From: Aeromonas popoffii
GTDB taxonomy: Bacteria > Pseudomonadota > Gammaproteobacteria > Enterobacterales > Aeromonadaceae
Direction of reading: 5' to 3'
DNA length: 32,749 nt
NCBI RefSeq assembly: GCF_000820025.1
Contig: NZ_CDBI01000057.1
Span: forward strand, 1-32,749
The notes below the pieces were generated by a model. That model was not told the origin of the DNA. It made no database searches and worked only from the letters and a program-made list of their open reading frames with translations. This document shows, in pieces, positions 26,281-32,749 of the stretch; position 1 is the first letter of the stretch; every line of letters starts with the position of its first letter. Both the position numbers and the translations under genes were made by a program.

Positions 26281-26364
26281 TATACTGCCCGCTCACATGT
26301 GAGCGGACTGGCCTGATGCGCCCCAAAGAGGCGGCTGGCCAGTCGTTGTCGCCGGCGTGCCGGC
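26281..26364 (+). promoter_or_regulatory. ydiJ promoter region with three consecutive dyads
   Basis: A possible -10 element TATACT (26281-26286) is followed by an 18-bp perfect palindrome with no spacer, CCGCTCACATGTGAGCGG (26289-26306). That would overlap the transcription start. Next come GACTGGCC (26306-26313) and GGCCAGTC (26337-26344), which form an 8-bp stem enclosing a nested CGCC/GGCG stem. Then follows GCCGGC-GT-GCCGGC (26351-26364). I could not place a good -35. The first palindrome is a good operator candidate; the other two may fold in the mRNA leader. Confidence 0.5.
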
Positions 26365-26392
26365 ATCAAGCAAAGGATGGGAACAAGGATTC

Positions 26393-29300
26393 ATGATCCC
26401 GAGACTCGATTACCAGGACAGTTTGTCACCCGCAACCCTGCAGTTTCTTGAGTTGCTAGAGCTCCGAGCATTTCGTGGTGATATCGAAAAATCTTATGCA
26501 AGCCGGTTGGCGATGGCGACGGATAACAGCGTCTATCAGGTAGTACCTCAGGCGGTGCTCTATCCGCGCAGCGCGGATGACATTGCGGTGATGCTCAAGC
26601 TGGCCCGGGAGCCTATGTTTGCTGCCTTGAGTTTCTTCCCTCGTGGCGGCGGAACCGGCACCAATGGTCAATCCTTGGGCGGCGGCATTATCGTCGATCT
26701 TTCGCGCCATATGAACCAGATCATGGAAATTAATCTGGAAGAGGGCTGGGTGCGCGCCCAGGCCGGTGTGGTGAAAGACCAGCTCAATGCCTACCTCAAA
26801 CCCCACGGTTACTTCTTCTCGCCGGATCTCTCCACCTCCAATCGCGCCACCTTGGGCGGCATGGTCAACACCGATGCCTCCGGGCAGGGGTCGCTCGTAT
26901 ACGGCAAGACCTCGGATCATGTGCTGGGCTTGAAAGCCGTGCTGGAGAATGGCGACATCATGGCCACAGAGCCGGTCAATGGTTCCCGTCTTGAAGACAA
27001 GCTGGCGCTTGAGAGTCGCGAGGGGGAGATCTATCGTACCCTCTATCGCATCGGCCGCGAGCGCCGCGCCGACATAGAGGCGACCTTCCCCAAGCTCAAC
27101 CGCTTTCTGACCGGTTACGATCTCAAGCATCTCTATCAGCCCGACAGCGACACCCTGGATGTGAGCCGGGTGCTGTGCGGCTCGGAAGGATCGCTTGGCT
27201 TTATCACCGAAGCCAAACTCAACATCACCCTCATACCGCGCTACCGCACCCTGGTCAACGTCAAGTACGACAGCTTTCCGTCGGCTCTGCGCAACGCCCC
27301 CTTTATGGTCGAGGCGCAGGCCCTGTCGGTGGAGACGGTGGATTCCCGGGTGCTGGGGCTGGCCCGTGCCGACATCATCTGGCATTCGGTCAAGGCCTTC
27401 ATTGAGGACGTGCCCGGCAAGGATCTGCAAGGGCTCAATATCGTCGAGTTTGCCGATACCGACGAGCAGGAGCATCAGGCCAAGGTGACCGAGCTGTGCC
27501 GCCGCATCGATGGGCTGCTGGCGAAAGAGGAGGCGGGCATTATCGGCTATCAGGTGTGCAGTCACCTGCCGAGCATCGAGACCATCTACGCCATGCGCAA
27601 GAAGTCGGTAGGGCTGCTTGGCAACGCCGAGGGGCGCAAGAAGCCGGTGGCTTTCACCGAAGACACCGCCGTGCCGCCGGAATCCTTGGCGGACTTCATC
27701 ATGGAGTTTCGTGCCCTGCTGGATGCCCATGGCCTCGACTACGGTATGTTCGGTCACGTCGATGCTGGGGTGCTGCACGTGCGGCCTGCATTGGACTTGT
27801 GCGACCCGGAGCAGGAGGTGTTGCTGCGGCGCATCTCGGATCAGGTGGTGGCGCTCACCGCCAAATATGGCGGCCTGATGTGGGGGGAGCACGGCAAGGG
27901 CTTTCGCTCAGAATACAGCCCCGCTTTTTTTGGCGAGCTGTGGGAAGAGTTGCAGCGGGTCAAGGGGGCCTTCGACCCTGACAACCGCATCAACCCGGGC
28001 AAGATCTGCATGCCTTATGGTAGCGGGGCTCCGCTTGTGTCAGTGGACGGACCCAAGCGCGGCAAGTTCGACCGCCAGATCCCGATTGCGGTGCGGGAAA
28101 GCTACACCCGCGCCATGGATTGCAACGGCAATGGCCTCTGCTTCACCTTCGAGACCGACTCCCCCATGTGCCCCTCGGTCAAGATCAGCCGTGATCGCCG
28201 CCACTCCCCCAAGGGGCGGGCGGGCCTGATGCGCGAATGGCTGCGTCAGCTGGCAGAGCAGGGCTTCGATCCGCTGGCCGAGGAGGTGGCGCTGCAAAGC
28301 GGCGGTCTGCGCTTCAAGAGCATTGTCGACAAGTTTCGCAACACCCTGGCCCGCGCCCGCGGCCAGTATGACTTCTCCCACGAGGTGATGGAGGCGATGG
28401 AGGGGTGCCTGGCGTGCAAGGCTTGCACCAGCCAGTGCCCCATCAAGGTGGATGTGCCCACCTTCCGTGCCCGCTTCATGCAGCTCTACCACAGCCGCTA
28501 TCTGCGTGGCCCCAAGGATTACTTCGTCGGCACCGTCGAGAGCTATGCGCCACTGCTGGCCCGGGTGCCGAAATTGGTCAACTTCTTCCTGGAGAAAGAG
28601 TGGGCCCAGAAGGCGACCGAGAAGAGCATCGGCATGGTGGATGTGCCCCTGCTCTCCGTGCCTACCCTGGCCGAATCCCTGCACGATAACAAGGCGCGCT
28701 ATTTCGACCTGCCGGGCCTTGAGGCCATGAGCCCCGAGCAGCGTGCCAACGTGGTGCTCATAGTGCAGGATCCCTTCACCAGTTATTACGACGCCCCCGT
28801 GGTGCGGGACTTGGTGAAGCTCGCCAGCAAGCTTGGGCTTCAACCTTATCTGCTGCCATTCAAGCCCAACGGCAAGCCCCAGCACGTGAAGGGGTTCCTG
28901 CGTGCCTTTGCCCGCACCGCGGCCAACAGCGCCCAGTTCCTCAACAAGATAGCGGCGCTGGGTATCCCCATGGTGGGAGTGGATCCTTCTCTGGTGCTCT
29001 GTTATCGCGACGAGTACGCCAAGGCCCTTGGCTCGGCCCGTGGCGACTTCCAGGTACTGTTGCCTCAGGAGTGGCTGCTCTCACTGCCGGCGCCTGAGCC
29101 CAAGACGGCGACCAAGGAGCAAGGGGATCGTCAGGCAGACGAGCCCTGGTATCTGTTTGCCCACTGCACAGAGAAGACCGCCAAGCCGTCGACTCACGGC
29201 GACTGGGGCACCTTGTTCCAGCGTTTTGGTGCCAGCTTGCAGCCTGTCTCTGTGGGCTGCTGCGGCATGGCCGGCACCTATGGCCACGATGCCAAACAGG

Positions 29301-29464
29301 TGGACAATTCCAAGGGGATCTATGGGCTTAGCTGGGCAGAGCCGCTCTCGCGTTTGCCCAAAGATCGCTGCCTGGCCACCGGTTACTCGTGCCGCAGCCA
29401 GGTCAAGCGGATGGAGGGGGAGAAACTCAAGCATCCGCTGCAGGCCCTGCTGGGACTGCTCTGA
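26393..29464 (+). CDS. ydiJ: YdiJ-type FAD-linked oxidoreductase with Fe-S domain
   Basis: This 1023-residue protein strongly resembles E. coli YdiJ (1018 residues). An FAD-binding domain of the PCMH/VAO type (about 45-260; FFPRGGGTGTNGQSLGGGI, STSNRATLGGMVNTDASGQG) is followed by the FAD-oxidase C-terminal domain (about 270-560; MFGHVDAGVLHVRP). A 4Fe-4S segment (GCLACKACTSQCPIKVDVP, about 670-690) and a cysteine-rich C-terminus with VGCCGMAGTYGHD and GYSCRSQVKR complete it. It belongs to the D-lactate/glycolate/D-2-hydroxyglutarate dehydrogenase group. I recall D-2-hydroxyglutarate oxidation being reported for homologues, but cannot confirm it. The ATG at 26393 has AAGGA upstream. Its stop overlaps the next gene (TGATG), and menI follows as in E. 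coli. Confidence 0.93.
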   Translation: MIPRLDYQDSLSPATLQFLELLELRAFRGDIEKSYASRLAMATDNSVYQVVPQAVLYPRSADDIAVMLKLAREPMFAALSFFPRGGGTGTNGQSLGGGIIVDLSRHMNQIMEINLEEGWVRAQAGVVKDQLNAYLKPHGYFFSPDLSTSNRATLGGMVNTDASGQGSLVYGKTSDHVLGLKAVLENGDIMATEPVNGSRLEDKLALESREGEIYRTLYRIGRERRADIEATFPKLNRFLTGYDLKHLYQPDSDTLDVSRVLCGSEGSLGFITEAKLNITLIPRYRTLVNVKYDSFPSALRNAPFMVEAQALSVETVDSRVLGLARADIIWHSVKAFIEDVPGKDLQGLNIVEFADTDEQEHQAKVTELCRRIDGLLAKEEAGIIGYQVCSHLPSIETIYAMRKKSVGLLGNAEGRKKPVAFTEDTAVPPESLADFIMEFRALLDAHGLDYGMFGHVDAGVLHVRPALDLCDPEQEVLLRRISDQVVALTAKYGGLMWGEHGKGFRSEYSPAFFGELWEELQRVKGAFDPDNRINPGKICMPYGSGAPLVSVDGPKRGKFDRQIPIAVRESYTRAMDCNGNGLCFTFETDSPMCPSVKISRDRRHSPKGRAGLMREWLRQLAEQGFDPLAEEVALQSGGLRFKSIVDKFRNTLARARGQYDFSHEVMEAMEGCLACKACTSQCPIKVDVPTFRARFMQLYHSRYLRGPKDYFVGTVESYAPLLARVPKLVNFFLEKEWAQKATEKSIGMVDVPLLSVPTLAESLHDNKARYFDLPGLEAMSPEQRANVVLIVQDPFTSYYDAPVVRDLVKLASKLGLQPYLLPFKPNGKPQHVKGFLRAFARTAANSAQFLNKIAALGIPMVGVDPSLVLCYRDEYAKALGSARGDFQVLLPQEWLLSLPAPEPKTATKEQGDRQADEPWYLFAHCTEKTAKPSTHGDWGTLFQRFGASLQPVSVGCCGMAGTYGHDAKQVDNSKGIYGLSWAEPLSRLPKDRCLATGYSCRSQVKRMEGEKLKHPLQALLGLL

Positions 29465-29952
29465 TGCTGACGTTGCCGAAACGGTTTCGGGTGCCGCAAG
29501 CTTTTCGGCACCCGCGTTTCTTGCTGTTGCCAGCCACCTCCGCTCAGGCGGTGGTGGAGTTTGTGGCCATGTTGCGCGAGCGCGAGCGGCTCCATCAGCT
29601 GTTTCGCCCGGATGACGTCTGGCCTTCTGCCCAGTTCAGTCTGAGCCAGCACGAGGGGGATCTGGAGTGGCAGCGGTCCGAGTTTCTGGCCAAGCGCTCC
29701 TTTGCCTATGGCCTCTGGAGCCCGGATCGGGAGCCGCAATTTTGGGGCGGGGTCTATCTCTACCCCTCGGTCCTGCCGGAGGTGGCGGTGGAGCTCTTCT
29801 TCTGGAAGGTGGCCGAGGCATCCCTCACCGATGCAGAACTGGAAGCCGAGCTGCGGGTATGGCTTGGCAAGGTGTGGCACTGGCCCGAGCCCTGCCTGCC
29901 GGGGCGCGCTCTGCCCTGGGCCGAATGGCCCGGCGTGACCTATCCCTGGTGA
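29464..29952 (+). CDS. Unknown 162-residue protein coupled to ydiJ
   Basis: I do not recognise this protein. It starts at an ATG sharing its A with the ydiJ stop codon (TGATG), so it is translationally coupled, and a strong terminator follows. It is soluble, with no signal peptide or membrane helix, and rich in Trp (WHWPEPCLPGRALPWAEWPG near the end). The stretch FAYGLWSPDREPQFWGGVYL and VAVELFFWKVAEA looks vaguely like a GNAT fold, without an acetyl-CoA loop I can point to. A longer frame from 29389 overlaps ydiJ and is not favoured. Context suggests a role with YdiJ or its substrate, which is inference only. Confidence 0.75.
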   Translation: MLTLPKRFRVPQAFRHPRFLLLPATSAQAVVEFVAMLRERERLHQLFRPDDVWPSAQFSLSQHEGDLEWQRSEFLAKRSFAYGLWSPDREPQFWGGVYLYPSVLPEVAVELFFWKVAEASLTDAELEAELRVWLGKVWHWPEPCLPGRALPWAEWPGVTYPW

Positions 29953-29979
29953 GAGTCCGGCATCAGGACCTGGCTTGGC

Positions 29980-30010
29980 AAGATGCCCCCTGATCGGGGC
30001 ATCTTTTTTT
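29980..30010 (+). terminator. Rho-independent terminator of the ydiJ operon
   Basis: AAGATGCCCC-CTGATC-GGGGCATCTT is a 10-bp perfect stem followed directly by TTTTT. It ends the ydiJ-unknown gene unit 27 nt past the stop codon and separates it from menI. Confidence 0.92.
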
Positions 30011-30073
30011 CTGACTTTTTTCGCCGACATTGCTCGTGTATAACCCGTTGATCACATAAGGAGTCTGCTCGTC

Positions 30074-30535
30074 ATGAGTCAAGAAAACAGCGCTATCTGG
30101 CTTAAGCCCATGAGCCTGGAGGGGCTCAATGCCAGCTCCTACAACACCCTGATGGCCCACTTGGGCATCGTCTACACGGCCTTTGGCCCCGACTGGCTGG
30201 CGGCCACCATGCCGGTGGATCACCGCACTCATCAGCCCCTTGGCATGCTCCATGGCGGCGCGTCCGTGGTGCTGGCAGAGACGTTGGGGTCGCTGGCTGC
30301 CAATATGGCGGTCGGACCGGACAGCTACTGCGTGGGACTGGAGGTGAATGCCAACCACCTGCGGGCCAAGCGGGAAGGGGTGGTGACTGGGCGTTGCTCG
30401 CCACTGCATCTGGGGGCAACGACCCAGGTGTGGCAGATTGAAATGCGGGATGAACGTGGGCGTTTATTGTGTACCAGTCGACTGACCATGGCAGTGCTCA
30501 AACACAAGCGGGGCAAGGACTCCAGCGAGGAGTGA
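30074..30535 (+). CDS. menI: 1,4-dihydroxy-2-naphthoyl-CoA hydrolase MenI (YdiI), hotdog thioesterase
   Basis: This 153-residue hotdog-fold acyl-CoA thioesterase resembles E. coli YdiI/MenI (136 residues), with an N-terminal extension of about ten residues. The signature LGMLHGGASVVLAETLGS holds the catalytic acid Glu69 and His60-Gly-Gly. VGLEVNANHLRAKREGVV and SPLHLGATTQVWQIEMRDE follow. It would release 1,4-dihydroxy-2-naphthoate from its CoA ester in menaquinone synthesis, and YdiI also acts on other aromatic acyl-CoAs. AAGGAG lies 10 nt before the ATG. It keeps the ydiJ neighbourhood but has its own unit, since a terminator lies between. No other men gene is in the window. Confidence 0.88.
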   Translation: MSQENSAIWLKPMSLEGLNASSYNTLMAHLGIVYTAFGPDWLAATMPVDHRTHQPLGMLHGGASVVLAETLGSLAANMAVGPDSYCVGLEVNANHLRAKREGVVTGRCSPLHLGATTQVWQIEMRDERGRLLCTSRLTMAVLKHKRGKDSSEE

Positions 30536-30630
30536 TCTGCAATAACGCACCATGCGTGCAAAATAAGCAAGCCATAGTCGCAAGATCCCTCTATAATTGC
30601 CAACGTCTTGAGAGGCTTATCACATTTTTC

Positions 30631-30659
30631 AAGACAGCAGAACAAAGTGGCGCTATAAT
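30631..30659 (+). promoter_or_regulatory. deaD: Likely sigma-70 promoter of deaD
   Basis: AAGACA (30631-30636) and TATAAT (30654-30659) are 17 bp apart, a good sigma-70 promoter with a perfect -10. It lies about 58 bp upstream of the deaD start, giving a short leader of about 50 nt. Another TATAAT occurs at 30592-30597 but without a matching -35. Confidence 0.65.
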
Positions 30660-30716
30660 CGCCGCCTTTTTGCTATTCCGCGGTGCTTAGCCGCCTGCCT
30701 TAATCTGGAAGAATCT

Positions 30717-32597
30717 ATGTCTGATACCGAACAACTGCCCCTTTTTAGTGAGCTTGGACTGGCCGCGCCTGTATTGAAAGCGCTGCAGGACGTGGGCTAT
30801 GAGCGCCCGTCACCGATCCAGGCCGCAGCAATTCCCCACCTGATGGCGGGACACGATCTGCTGGGGCAGGCGCAAACCGGTACAGGGAAGACCGCTGCTT
30901 TTGCCTTGCCTCTGTTGTCTCGTCTGGAAGCTGGTAACCGCAATACCCAGGTTTTGGTGCTGGCACCGACCCGTGAACTGGCGCTGCAGGTTGCCGAGGC
31001 GTGCCAACGTTACGCCAAGCACATGCCGGACTTCCATGTCCTGCCCATCTACGGTGGTTCCTCGTACGAAACCCAAACCCGCGCCCTGCGTCGTGGTGCT
31101 CAGGTTGTCGTCGGTACCCCTGGCCGTGTGATGGACCTGATCCGTCGCAAGAATCTGGACCTCTCCGGCCTGAAAGCCCTGGTTCTGGACGAAGCCGATG
31201 AAATGCTGCGTATGGGCTTCATCGACGACGTGGACTGGATCATGGAACAGTGCCCGGCCACCCGTCAGGTTGCGCTCTTCTCTGCCACCATGCCGGACCA
31301 GATCCGTCGTGTTGCCCAGAAGCATCTGAAGCAGCCGAAAGAGATCAAGATCATCACCAAGACGTCCACTGCACCGACCATCCGCCAGCGCTACTGGCAG
31401 GTAACCGGTCTGCACAAGTTGGACGCCATGACCCGTCTGCTGGAAGTCGAGCCGTACGAAGCCGTACTGGTCTTCGTGCGCACCAAGAACGCTGCCGAAG
31501 AGCTGGCTGGCAAACTGGCCGCCCGTGGTCACGCCTGTGAAGCGCTGCACGGTGACATCCCGCAGAAGCTGCGTGAGCGTACCGTCGACAAGCTGCGCCA
31601 AGGCCAGCTGGACATCCTGATCGCCACCGACGTTGTCGCCCGTGGTCTGGACGTTGAGCGCATCACTCACGTGGTGAACTACGACATTCCGTACGATACC
31701 GAATCCTACGTACACCGTATCGGCCGTACCGGCCGTGCAGGTCGCAAGGGTGAGGCCATCCTGTTTGTTGCTCCCCGTGAACGCCGCATGCTGCGCGCCA
31801 TCGAGCACGCTACTCGTCAGGCCATCGAGCCGATGAAGATGCCGAGCACCGAGGACATCAACCAGCACCGCATGACCAAGTTCAAAGAGCGCATCCGGGA
31901 AACCATGATGGGCGAAGAGCTTGAGATCTACCACAACCTGGTGAACGAGCTGATCGAAGAAGATTCTGCCGATCCGCTGGAGCTGGCTGCCGCATTGGCC
32001 AAGCTGGTGCAGGGTGACCAACCGCTGCTCCTGGATGACTCCATCCCTGAGCCGCAGTTCAACCCGAGCAACGATCGTGGTGGCCGTGACTTCGAACGCC
32101 GTGACGGTGGTCGTGACTTTGCCGACCGTGGCGATCGTCCTGCTCGTCGCATGCCGTCCCTCGAGCCGCGTCCGCTGAAAGACAATCCTGACGTAGAGAT
32201 GGAGCGTTACCGCGTAGACGTGGGTGCCCATCACGGGGTCAAGCCGGGCCAGATCGTGGGTGCCATCGCCAACGAAGCGAACATCGAGAGCCGTTTCATC
32301 GGTAACATCGACATCGCCGATGACTTCTCCACCGTCGATCTGCCGAAAGGCATGACCGCTGATGTACTGGAAGTGATCAAGAAAGCCCGTGTTTGTCAGC
32401 GTCCGCTGATGATCACCCGCTATACCGAAGTGCCGGCTGGCAGCAACACCGCCCCCCGTCCTCCGCGTAGCGATCGTCCCTTCAACAAGGACCGCCGCCC
32501 CAGCGGTGACCGCCCGTTCAACAAGAGCGGGGAGCGCCGTGAGGGTGGCTTCAACAAGGATCGCAAGTTCGGTGGCAACAAGCGCCGTGACAGCTAA
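30717..32597 (+). CDS. deaD: DEAD-box ATP-dependent RNA helicase DeaD/CsdA
   Basis: This 626-residue helicase is of DeaD/CsdA length (E. coli 629). The helicase core has the Q motif YERPSPIQ, motif I AQTGTGKT (52-59), DEAD (158-161), SAT (189-191), then HRIGRTGRAGR near 335. A dimerisation helix region and the DbpA-type RNA-binding domain (about 490-565; RYRVDVGAHHGVKPGQIVGA) follow. A basic, low-complexity tail rich in Arg, Asp and Gly has repeated DRPFNK motifs. It unwinds structured RNA in ribosome assembly and mRNA decay, especially in the cold. The ATG at 30717 fits the family start, with a modest GGAAGA site upstream. Codon use is strongly biased (CTG, CGT), as expected for a highly expressed gene. 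Confidence 0.95.
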   Translation: MSDTEQLPLFSELGLAAPVLKALQDVGYERPSPIQAAAIPHLMAGHDLLGQAQTGTGKTAAFALPLLSRLEAGNRNTQVLVLAPTRELALQVAEACQRYAKHMPDFHVLPIYGGSSYETQTRALRRGAQVVVGTPGRVMDLIRRKNLDLSGLKALVLDEADEMLRMGFIDDVDWIMEQCPATRQVALFSATMPDQIRRVAQKHLKQPKEIKIITKTSTAPTIRQRYWQVTGLHKLDAMTRLLEVEPYEAVLVFVRTKNAAEELAGKLAARGHACEALHGDIPQKLRERTVDKLRQGQLDILIATDVVARGLDVERITHVVNYDIPYDTESYVHRIGRTGRAGRKGEAILFVAPRERRMLRAIEHATRQAIEPMKMPSTEDINQHRMTKFKERIRETMMGEELEIYHNLVNELIEEDSADPLELAAALAKLVQGDQPLLLDDSIPEPQFNPSNDRGGRDFERRDGGRDFADRGDRPARRMPSLEPRPLKDNPDVEMERYRVDVGAHHGVKPGQIVGAIANEANIESRFIGNIDIADDFSTVDLPKGMTADVLEVIKKARVCQRPLMITRYTEVPAGSNTAPRPPRSDRPFNKDRRPSGDRPFNKSGERREGGFNKDRKFGGNKRRDS

Positions 32598-32614
32598 GTC
32601 CCGATAGTCTTGAT

Positions 32615-32645
32615 AAAAAGGCCGCTCATCATGAGCGGCCTTTTT
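32615..32645 (+). terminator. Rho-independent terminator of deaD
   Basis: AAAAAGGCCGCTCAT and its complement, with a single C between, make a stem of about 12 bp plus loop, ending in a T5 run. It starts 17 nt past the deaD stop. The A-rich left side means it can also work on the minus strand. Confidence 0.92.
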
Positions 32646-32730
32646 GTTGCCTGTCATTTGGTTGGTTCATGGGTCTGGACTGGCCCCGCTCAGAGGCCGG
32701 GATGGTATTCGCCAGGGAGAGCCAGCATAC

Positions 32731-32749
32731 TGCCTCTGCCTCTGCCTCT
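32731..32749. repeat. Hexanucleotide tandem repeat (TGCCTC)n at the window edge
   Basis: Three full copies of TGCCTC plus one base run into the end of the window, so the true length is unknown. The 85 bases before it contain no gene I can identify. If it lies in a coding region, the 6-bp unit would keep the frame. Confidence 0.7.

Noticed and set aside
26289..26306. Resemblance of the ydiJ palindrome to the lac operator half-site (GTGAGCGG)
   Set aside because: The half-sites are in the reverse order relative to the symmetric lac operator, so a LacI-type site is not supported.
30810..32657. 615-codon minus-strand frame opposite deaD
   Set aside because: Arises from the strong codon bias of deaD; no motifs, and it runs into the deaD terminator.

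Overview
The window reads as chromosomal DNA of a gammaproteobacterium, most likely Aeromonas or a close relative. The basis is the mix of near-enterobacterial proteins (MngA/MngB/MngR, NagD, AsnB, YoaE, YdiJ, MenI, DeaD, Aer) with a tyrosine/homogentisate pathway and a generally high GC content. Genus is inferred from recalled protein resemblance, not from a search. Nearly all of the sequence is core-type housekeeping and catabolic genes. I saw no rRNA, tRNA, CRISPR array, intact transposon or prophage.

Layout. (1) 126-5777: a mannosylglycerate utilisation locus, mngA-mngB on the minus strand and the GntR-type regulator mngR divergent. (2) 5778-8771: an Aer-like PAS chemoreceptor flanked by two decayed genes, a VirJ/AcvB-family remnant upstream and an NMT1/THI5-like periplasmic-binding-domain remnant downstream. 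(3) 8772-10096: an RluA-type pseudouridine synthase overlapping a HAD-IB membrane-associated phosphatase. (4) 10155-14382: hppD-hmgA-fahA-maiA, the complete route from 4-hydroxyphenylpyruvate to fumarate and acetoacetate, preceded by a TyrR-box-like site. (5) 14383-16058: an AT-rich scar with a DUF305 metal-binding periplasmic protein, the C-terminal remnant of a serine recombinase, an unidentified decayed reading frame, a 15-bp tandem duplication and REP-like palindromes. (6) 16059-20789, minus strand: asnB, a cupin, a CPA2/Kef-type antiporter and nagD. (7) 21006-22025: a type-2 adenine deaminase. (8) 22133-26223, minus strand: an Old Yellow Enzyme, a YoaE-type TerC/CBS/CorC membrane protein and a CDF transporter. 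(9) 26393-30535: ydiJ with a dyad-rich leader, a translationally coupled unknown gene, and menI (ydiI). (10) 30717-32597: deaD, followed by a terminator and a hexanucleotide repeat at the window edge.

How the genes work together. The mng genes import and phosphorylate mannosylglycerate and then hydrolyse it. The hppD cluster degrades tyrosine. ydiJ-menI keeps the neighbourhood I recall from Escherichia coli. I did not find a convincing new multi-gene system. The most informative unexplained items are the three tandem dyads in the ydiJ leader, the conserved-looking unknown gene coupled to ydiJ, the operator-like repeats between mngA and mngR, and the three decayed loci.
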